A stretch of 64,000 bases of DNA from NCBI GenBank assembly GCA_001579985.1, contig LRSR01006750.1:62001-126000 (forward strand), given 5' to 3'. A model generated the notes under the pieces. It worked only from the letters and a program-made list of their open reading frames with translations. It was not told the origin of the DNA and ran no database searches. Origin of the DNA: Hypsibius dujardini (Eukaryota; Tardigrada; Eutardigrada; Parachela; Hypsibiidae). Numbering within the stretch: position 1 is the stretch's first letter; each line of letters begins with the position of its first letter. Of the stretch, positions 55,960-64,000 are shown piece by piece. The position numbers and the translations under genes are program-made.

Positions 55960-56755
55960 ATTGGAATCATGTGCCTGTGCCTCACACACGGGGTGAGGGT
56001 TTGGAGCTATGGCGTTATGAAGTTTTTGGAGTAATGGAATTATTGGATTTGTTGGAGTTATGTGGTCCATACGTTGTTATCCCGTCCGTTGGTTGCCCGT
56101 CTGGTGTCTGCCCGTCTGGTGTCTGCCCGTTCGTTGTCTTTCCGTCTGCTGTCTTTCGTCCACTGTCTGTTTGTACGTTGTCTTTTTTCTCTTGCCAATC
56201 CGTTTGTTGTCAATCCTATCGTTGTCGGTTCATATGTTGTCAGCCCGTTCTTTGTTTTTCCGTTCGTTAGCTGCTCGTTCGCTTTCTGTTTATCGGACGA
56301 GTCGACAACGGACGGACAAGCAACGAAGGGACAAACAACGAAAGAACAGGTAGCGGATGGACAAACAGATAACAGAAGGAGAAACGACGAACGGGCCAAC
56401 AACGAACGGACAGACGACGGACGGACAAGTGACGAGCAGACAGACAACAAACGAATAAACCTTGGATATACAAACAAGAGACCAATAGTAAACGAAGAGA
56501 AAACGTACAGATAAGCAACAGATAAACAGGCAACGAATAGACAGGCAAAAGACGGACAAAAACCGAAAAAAAACAGATAACGGACGGACCGACATTGGAC
56601 TGGCAGTTAACAGACAGACAGACAACAAGGGGACAAGCAAAGGGGTGAACAGGAAACAGACGGAACGAAAACGGACGGGCCACCAACTCCAACAACTCCA
56701 TAGCTCCAAACCCTCATCCTTGTGGGTGCGGCACAGGCACATAACTCCATGCCAC
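55960..56755. repeat. Large near-palindrome of minisatellite, about 800 bp
   Basis: The outer arms are inverted copies: ATGTGCCTGTGCC, GAGGGTTTGGAGCTATGG and GTTGGAGTTATGTGG on the left (55970-56070), with their complements at 56690-56750. Inside, the left half is built of CGTTGTC/CCGTC units and the right half of GACAACG/GACGG units, switching strand near 56290. Six frames are open through it because of the repeat period, and none is a gene. Confidence 0.85.
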
Positions 56756-57632
56756 TTGTCGTGACCGCAGTCTGAAAAGTTCTTGTTCCAAAACTCGCCA
56801 TAAGTGTTTAATTGACTAAGGTTTTAATGTCGGTTGATTTCTGCTCACTTCATTTAGTTATTCTCATAAATAGAAAGTCCCAGTTGGCAATACAGGCAGT
56901 TATTCATGACTGGCTCCTCAGTCTGGCTGGCTGGTAATGATCAGACTACGAATCATGCTGAGTAGGGCAACCCACCGACTGCGAATCATCGTAAATAGAT
57001 CATAGGATTATGACATAAAAATAAAAGTCCACGCGACAAAAAATGCACATGACAAAAAGTCAAATGATCTAAAAGTGCTTAGTCATGTTAAAGTTTTAGT
57101 CTCAGCTCCAATAAATACAGCAAAGGGGAAAGGCCTAATGACGGCAAACAAAAGGACGCGCATCATCTGTGCAATCTGAACCAACCCGTGTACTATATCT
57201 GTCTGTACATCTGTCTGTTTGTCTGTTTGTTTAACTGTCTCTACATCTGTCTGTCTGTTTGTTTGTCTGTTTGTCTGCCTATTTATTTGTCTGTCAGTGT
57301 CTCTGCCTGTATGTTTGCCTGACTGTCGCAGCGGAGAAGGTTGAACAGCAGCGTGCTGCAGCGCAGCTGAATTTTTTGTCGCTTCGCAAGGCGCTACTCA
57401 TGATAAAAAATGTCATGTCGGTATTGCGTTCCTTAGTAACTAAGATGACATGGCCACATAAAAAGTCACGCTTTCTTGCTTTTTATCACGCATTCTGAAG
57501 TGATAAGATATCTCACTCTTAGCAACAGCAATTTCTGTGTCAGGATCCTTGAATTTTATTTGGTCAGTCTTATTTTTCGTTTTTCGATTAAATCATTTTA
57601 ACAGATATCTCTATTCTTGAGCATTTTTTGCC
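56756..57632. other. Spacer with a TCTG microsatellite
   Basis: A (TCTG)n/(TTTG)n tract lies at about 57197-57330. A short Ala/Gln-rich stretch follows it (AEKVEQQRAAAQLN), with a CGCAG acceptor-like site but no partner exon. Otherwise nothing was seen. Confidence 0.45.
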
Positions 57633-58965
57633 ATGCCCTCTTTTAATAAAATTCAGAAAGGTGTTCTGACTTTTGTTTTGTTGATTCTAACTCAATACAT
57701 CGCGCTCACAACCGCAGGGATGAGTATGGCAAGCAAGAATGCTGGGTTTGATGGAGCAACTGACTTACAGGCATACACTGTCGTCCAAGAAAGCGATATG
57801 GATAGTAACATATATACAGATCCGATTTCAGCTACCAATTTAACAATGTACGATCAAGCTGGCACACCGTCAACTGCAACTAAAATCGCAAATTCAGTGA
57901 CTTACGCCAAGACAAACAAACCAAAATCCCAGACTGCATCTTTGACAGGAATGCAGTTCTTCGCAGGATTTGTCCCAGGTACACTTTTTTGTCAAGATGG
58001 AATAGCGAGGCAATACTGATCCTTGATTTGTACAGGGTCAGCAGTAAAACTGTCGTCATGTAGATATCTGCCCATATTGGCGACGGATAAGCTGTCTCTC
58101 TGCATCTGCGATACCTTAAATTACAATTCCGTTGCTATTACTAAGGTCAAAGAAACAGTACCAATTGCTGTATTACCGATTCAGTGTAAAAATGGGCTCG
58201 GTTATACTTGCACCGGTTTTAGCCGATACGATGTCGCTTGTTATACCAACCTGCCAAATTCAACTGGCTCATCATTGTACGAGGGAAACGCATCACCCAT
58301 GACTTCCCCAGTCTCCGCTGCAATACTTGATAACAAGGCTTTAAGCCCTGATACACAACCACTCAGTGGTCTATATAAAGATTTCGGGGTTACTCTCGCG
58401 GCAAGTATTGCTGCAGCAATGTCGGCAAGTGGTATCACATCGCTTAAACTGTATCAAGGCCCAATCCCTGGTACGTTCATTCTCTAGAAAATGTTTCAGT
58501 GAGCCAATAATTACCATGGACGCTTAAGATATGTTTTCACACAGATAACAACGTTGCGTTAACCAGCTGTAAATTATGGAAAGCAGCCGATGTACTCATT
58601 CCCACAACTGTTCCTCTCTGCTTATGTTCGGGCTTCAGCTACGCTCAGGCTACCGGAAACAATGTAACTTTTTCAACTGCATTGTCTTCTACTGCTCCTG
58701 TAGCAGTGCAACCAGGACAATGCGGTGCAGTCGATATCGGTTGGAGTTGTTCTGGAACCGATCCAGTATGTAATTCTGGTGCTCCGACAAACAACTCCCC
58801 TGGCGTATTAGTTACTGTGACTCCAAGCAAGCTACTCAATTCAGGTATGCAGGATGAATGATTTTGTTTCTTTTCTGAACTCTATTGACCTTTGCAGGTT
58901 GTCGAACTTCATTCGCGCTCGCTGTTCTTAGTTCTGCTGCAATTATGTCTGTATATAGCACTTAG
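57633..58965 (+). CDS. Secreted, probably GPI-anchored protein with two related domains
   Basis: Four exons (57633-57978, 58036-58470, 58545-58844, 58898-58965) join in one frame to a TAG, 382 residues. All three introns (57, 74 and 53 bp) are phase 1. The N-terminus is a clear signal peptide (VLTFVLLILTQYIALTTAG). Exon 2 and exon 3 encode related domains: AVKLSSCRYLPILATDKLSLCICD and, at the same place, VALTSCKLWKAADVLI then PLCLC, each followed by a QC...C...C pattern and a Ser/Thr-rich end. The last exon gives a short hydrophobic tail (FALAVLSSAAIMSVYST) with no cytoplasmic residues, as in GPI signals. It probably sits on the cell surface. I recognise no named family. The phase-1 symmetrical exons explain how the domain could have duplicated. 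Confidence 0.8.
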
Positions 58966-59546
58966 GATTGCTGTAGTTTATCTTTGTACTAAGTTACACT
59001 TAGTGCACGTTGCACTATTGGAGTCTGTACTACTGATTAAAAAGTGGAGATATAGAAACGATTGCATCGCCTTTTCATGCAAACTGCACAGTACACTTGT
59101 GGTGAAGCGAGACCATTTTTATCATTCGGTGATGGTTCATGCGACTAATCCTTTCGACAAATGTCTGGAGATATCCAGCGGGAAATTGTATATCGCAAAC
59201 CGGCGGTTTACCATCTCTCAGTTGTTGGCTAGGGAAATCGGCTGCTTGCGGTGCAGTGTACTAGCGAAAATCTCCTGGGAAAGCTTCTAGCACAGCGACG
59301 GAAATTGTCCAGGGGCTATTCCAGAGCTTTCTTGGCGCAGAGAACAATGGCTGCCCGCACTTCTGTATAAATGGCCCACACTTCAGCCAGCCAATGGGGT
59401 TTCATTAGTTTCAACAAATTTACCCACTAAATTCATATTACTTTCAAATTTTCAACAAATTTACACGGTAGGTCTCCAACACACTTTGGTCAGTGCTACG
59501 TGTGTTCAAAGATGCCCCGAATCAAACAGAGTTAATGGCTCAAGTA
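58966..59546. other. Convergent 3' region
   Basis: It lies between the stop of the secreted-protein gene (plus) and the stop of glycogen phosphorylase (minus), so it should hold both 3' UTRs. The open frame at 58892-59290 overlaps the last exon in another frame and shows no motif. Confidence 0.5.
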
Positions 59547-61058
59547 CTATTTCGTCTTAAGATTTAATTGGATAGTGTTAGGGTCTTCTACAATGGGTGT
59601 TAATCCAGTTCGTACGGGCTCGCACGCTTTAACATCCCAAATCTCTTTGCAGTATTCGCGGATAGTGCGATCACTAAAATAGAAAAGCGATAATTCCATC
59701 TCACGTAGAAATCAGTTGTCCATAGTGCACAGTTGCGCGAAATGCACTTGCCTACTAAATTTTCCGGATGTCGCAATGTTGATGAGTGACATGCGTGCCC
59801 ATTTTTCTTTATTGAGGTATGCTTGTCCGACTCTTTGCTGCGCCTTCATGTAGTCCTCGAAGTCAGCACACACCATATATCTGTGAATTTATGTTTTTCC
59901 ATAAGACATCTGGCAAGTAAGTAATCAAAAAATGAATATTTGGATTTGCACAAAGAGGCGACAGTCATGCTTCTCAATGACTCGCAAACACAAAACGAAG
60001 CTTCCTCTTTGGCCAACAGACAATGGGGAATGAGACTCATGGGCCGGGATTTACTAGTAAGATTCATGGTTTCAGTTTCTCATAATTACTTAATCATCAT
60101 ACCAAGACTCTTGGGAAAAATTGTTTCGGAAAAAGGTAACACAGTTGCTAGACTTTGAAGGGCGCTAAATACGTTTGTCAGTGGTGGGTGGTATAGCTTT
60201 GGTTCTACATATGTGGCAAAGCCCTCTCTAACCGAGTTAAGCCATTTTACTCGGACTGTGTGCCAGTCCATGTATCCAAGAGTTAAATTTCCTAACACAA
60301 TTAGTGTAAGGTTTCTGTTAAGTGTGTACCGTAAGAACAAATGTTTAAGCAAAAGTACTCAGTGTTTAAATCGACTCACCGGTCAAACCGTAACAGGTTG
60401 TCCACAAAGCCCTGGTATTTTTGCCGGTTGTTTGGCGTAAATAAGCCGTTCTGTATGGCATCTAATGCCTCTCTGAGCTCTGCATTCTTTTCATAATAGC
60501 TCACGGCATTGTATCTGCATAAATATTAGATACGATTTCGCTTTTCTTCTCTTATACCATAGATGTGAGGGAAGTATACTACCCTTGCTTCTGAAGTTGC
60601 TCCACACCGTCCACGGTTAAACCGAAGAGGAAGAAATTCTCCGCTCCCATTTCGTCCCTCATTTCAACGTTTGCACCATCCAATGTGCCTATAGTCAGCG
60701 CTCCATTCATCATGAACTTCATGTTTCCCGTACCGGAAGCCTCTGTTCCAGCAAGGGAAATTTGCTGGCTTAAATCGGCGGCTGGCATGATCTTTTCGGC
60801 GAGTGTGACCCGATAGTTTTCCAGGTAAATCAGCTTCAACTTTTGACCAACTGATGGATCGTTATTAACAATATTAGCCACGGCGCAAACGAGACTGATG
60901 ATCTGCTTTGCCATCCAGTAACCGGGCGCCGCCTTTCCACCAATCATCACCACCCGTGGCACAACAGGCTCACTAGGATTTTTCTTCAGTCTGTTGTACA
61001 TGGAGACGACATGAAGCAAATTCAGTAGTTGCCGCTTGTATTCATGAATTCTTTTAAC
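59547..61058 (-). CDS. Glycogen phosphorylase, last four exons (5' part outside or in a distant exon)
   Basis: Minus-strand exons 60583-61058, 60380-60514, 59752-59880 and 59547-59673 join in frame to a TAG. They encode the C-terminal domain: [13 protein letters not shown]; the pyridoxal-phosphate signature [19 protein letters not shown], whose Lys binds the cofactor; [53 protein letters not shown]; and [14 protein letters not shown]. The enzyme releases glucose-1-phosphate from glycogen in the cytosol. About 290 of some 840 residues are here. The preceding exon (ending FDVQ in relatives) was not found up to 64000, so the next intron exceeds 2.9 kb. Introns are 68, 499 and 78 bp. The last uses GC-AG (AG then GCAAGT), the only choice that keeps the frame. 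Confidence 0.93.
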
Positions 61059-62399
61059 CTGAAAGTAATACATTCCACTGTATTAATCGATTAGTAATGG
61101 CTAGCGTCCAGCAAAAGAATCGGTTTGCGCAAAAAAAAACAGTGTCAAAGGACTGATTTTTCGAATCAGGTTTGTGGGTATATACTCAGTTTAAGAAAAC
61201 TGTTAGCCCAAGAGCTTTCAATAAGAACCGACTATCATTGCGATTAATTCCTTTTAGATATCATTTACCGTGAATAGCGATTTTACGCCATATTTCCTGA
61301 AATTTAATATAGCGCCTCATCAAATTTTCAGATTTAAATGTAGGGCCCAAGCATATCAAAGCCAGATCACCCAAATGGTAGACCAGTGAATGGGTAAAGG
61401 CTGAACGCCATTTAACTCTAAGAGCAGAATAAACTAGTGGAAAAATAGCGCTGAATTGAGTAGATTTAATTTTCAAATCATTTTCTGTAAAAAAATTGGT
61501 CTATCGGACCAACATTGAATACAGCTTAAATATTAAAAATAAGTGTAACCGTTCTGCAAAGAGATTTTAAGATAATTTTGACAAAATGGTTTTGTTGGAG
61601 ACTAGAACGCCTGAATATTTCGTCAGGCTCAGCTGGTTTAAGATACCATGGATGTGGGCTAGTACCAAACAAGTACACATGATTGGCTGGAATTTTCTGT
61701 ATTTTTATCTAGTTAATAGATTACTACCTACTCCTTTAGGATGTAATATACTTACTCAGCTATTGCAACTTACATAGTCCCGCTATGTTGGCAAAAACTA
61801 GTACGTTCCATCTTGATCTATTGATGATTCTATACCAAACCAGTATTACCTAACAAGTCGTGTAGACCATCCGATTTAACTTCCCACTCTTTCGTAAGGA
61901 AGAGCAGTAGTAATTGAATGGTAGTGCCGCATACCTAGAGCTGGGATCAAATTGTTTCAGCAGTTTCCAGTTGGTAAAATGTTTCCAGAATGTGTAATAC
62001 TTGAAAAAAATATGAATTGCCGAGAAATTCCAAAATTAATAATTTCTAAGCCTACTGGGTTTCCCAAAGCTGACTTCAGGACGCCGGCCTACCCCCCCCA
62101 TACTGTACAGTCAGAATTTGTCAGGTTTTTTTCGCCCCCCCCCCAAACCAATACTGACGTTATTAATGGATGTTACCTAAGCAAACTTTAGAAATTATAT
62201 AATCTTGATCTGTACGGTGTATAGCCTGTATATAGTATAGTATATGTATAGTGTATAGCCTGGGAAATATTGCAAAACGGAAATGTTCAGCAGCATGGAA
62301 AAAACCATGCAATATCCTATAACGAAATCATGCAAAACCAAACCTTTGCAAGTAACCTGCAAAGAGCTGTAGTACAAGGCTGTGCATGTAACCAACTTT
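61059..62399. other. Probable long intron of glycogen phosphorylase
   Basis: No phosphorylase exon or other gene was recognised. It includes short C-runs near 62090-62145 and TATAGTGTATAGCCTG repeats near 62215-62265. Confidence 0.45.
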
Positions 62400-63080
62400 T
62401 TTGAGGGACACTTTCTTTCAGGAGACAGTCATCCAAGAAGGTGACCGGGTACTTCGGAAAATTGACAATGTACTCAGAAGATCGACCAACAATACGGAGG
62501 GTTCTCAATCACTCCAGAGGGTTGACGGCTTAACATGAAGACTAACGGTTAGTCCGGGCAGTCGCTGGTCAGCCCCAAACATTACCGATCAATCTGGAAG
62601 GTTGACAATATGCTCGAGGAGCGACGGTAAATCCAGAAGATAATCGTAACTCTGGCAGGTTGACAGTATACCCAGAAGACAGTCTGAAATTTTATCGTCC
62701 AAAGCAGGAGGTTGACGATTTAATCGAGAGATTGACATTCAGTCCGGATGGCTAACGGGGTGTCCTTAGGGTTAATCATCACCCTGGAATTTTGGCTGTG
62801 GAATTGGCTGACGATCGGCCAGTCCAGACGGTTAACAGTTCTCTCTAGATTACGGTAATCCCGGAAAACTGACCGTCGGTCTTGGTACACCGTAATCTTC
62901 CATAGTACTCGGATACCTTTCAGACTGACCGTCACTCCCCAAATATATTGTAAATCTTTTGGAGTGACGGTAGTTTTTAAGGGCAGATCGGCGACCAGCC
63001 GAACTAATTTTTGGTTCTCAAGTTGAATTTTTAACCTCCCCGAGTGACTGGAAACCTTTGCATTGACCGTCGATTTTCTA
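62400..63080. repeat. Decayed tandem repeat, about 20-bp period
   Basis: Successive units such as ATTACCGATCAATCTGGAAG, GTTGACAATATGCTCGAGGA and GTTGACAGTATACCCAGAAG keep a 19-20 bp period with GGTTGAC and CCAGAAG anchors. It is old and divergent. Confidence 0.65.
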
Positions 63081-64000
63081 ATTACACCAACTGCTTCCGG
63101 TAAACTTTGACCTCATAGTACTGTTCCGATACTGTAACTCCATAACTCTAATTCCAATAGGGCCTCCGGTACCTTGCTTTTGCCTACCGGCCGCTGACAC
63201 TTGTCAACTTAGGGAAATTGTTGTTATTTATAGTTTCTGTTTTAATTCTGTGTTTTTTTCAAAAAAATCTAGGTTTAAATGTCTGTGTAAACGCATATTC
63301 CATCCGTTTGATGATGCTATTTCAGACTTATTTTAAAACTAATCATAATGTGAAGCGTAGAGTTCAAGTTTAACGTTCAAGTTTAACATTCAAATTTAAT
63401 TCAAATCCTGTTACTGATCTCGCCGGATTTCTACTTTGAATTTGAAGTGCTTACTTACTTGGGGGGATTTTGAGAGACAATATTCAAAACCGGTTGACCG
63501 CTTTAATGTGCACTGCGCAGTACAAAAGCCTGTTATGCATTCAGGCATAGAAGATCAAACATGAATTTAAGAAAAACTGAAAGAACGTTTTTGGGCTTCT
63601 CTACGGCATTGGGACCTTTACATGAAACATGCAATCCAATGTTTAAAGAAAATAAAATTTTATGGAAAGAAAAATCCAGATTTAGTGATTATTGGTAGGT
63701 ACTGATCTTAGGAATTCCATAGAGAAAGAGATGAGATATCTGATAATAAAAAATGAGTTCTAGTTGAAATTTTGTGCCAAGGTTATACGAGGGGCAAACT
63801 GAAAGTACTAATACCCCATTTGTTAAACAAAATGAGAAGAATTAAACATATCATAAACAGGTCAACGGATAGAGGGACGACTGTTGACTTCTATTTAGAA
63901 AAAAGAGGTTAGTGTGAAAAAGTAGAAGGTCAGCGATGCAAAAGGACGTAGGCTACTTTCGGCAGCTGACATGCGCAATTAGCTGTTGCGTAGGTAAACC
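63081..64000. other. Nothing recognised to the window edge
   Basis: AT-rich sequence, likely still intron or upstream region of glycogen phosphorylase. No exon, RNA gene or element is supported. Confidence 0.4.

Noticed and set aside
56058-56801. Several 90-150 codon frames on both strands
   Set aside because: All lie in the palindromic minisatellite. Every frame is open because of the repeat composition, and none has motifs or splice sites.
1-64000. CRISPR arrays, bacterial operons, prophage
   Set aside because: No spaced direct repeats, no Shine-Dalgarno-led gene strings and no bacterial gene families were seen. The genes are spliced and eukaryotic.

Overview
The window is nuclear DNA of an animal, most likely an invertebrate that I cannot place further. 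The evidence is spliced genes with introns of about 53 to 700 bases and consensus GT-AG sites (one clear GC-AG), a BTB-BACK gene, a glycogen phosphorylase gene, a PWWP gene, and the usual metazoan repeats: Tc1/mariner, hAT, non-LTR and Ty3/Gypsy elements plus many (TCTG)n/(GACA)n arrays. Nothing bacterial was seen.

Layout. 0.7-8.5 kb: a minus-strand PWWP-domain gene of about eight exons, with a foldback Tc1/mariner-like MITE in one intron. 10.5-20 kb: minus-strand histidine-rich, repeat-rich coding segments (10.5-11.7, 15.4-16.6, 17.5-18.0, 19.6-19.7 kb) with frame interruptions, and a small plus-strand gene near 13.5-14.8 kb. 21-33 kb: repeat-rich, with an interrupted unknown ORF, a hAT remnant, two copies of an ACGTTGC minisatellite, RLE-type LINE pieces and a maT-like mariner relic. 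34.8-37.7 kb: a complete seven-exon plus-strand gene whose frame closes exactly and which encodes BTB, BACK and a degenerate cyclophilin fold. 38-41 kb: microsatellite, two small foldbacks and a third LINE piece.

41.8-54.1 kb: a 12.3-kb Ty3/Gypsy-type LTR retrotransposon that looks whole and very young. Its 506-bp LTRs are identical by eye and it is flanked by a 4-bp duplication. It carries gag and one very long frame with protease, RT, RNase H, integrase, two Cys/His modules resembling the G9a/GLP (EHMT) cysteine-rich domain, and an envelope-like glycoprotein. It sits inside what looks like the last coding exon of a minus-strand host gene (exons at 55275-55375 and 54149-54340, with the tail at 41765-41804).

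56-64 kb: a near-palindromic minisatellite block; a complete four-exon plus-strand gene for a secreted, probably GPI-anchored protein with two related cysteine-bearing domains; the last four exons of glycogen phosphorylase on the minus strand; and a decayed 20-bp-period repeat. The host genes do not form an obvious pathway. The main points of interest are the BTB-BACK-cyclophilin fusion, the EHMT-like modules in the LTR element, and that element's insertion into a coding exon.
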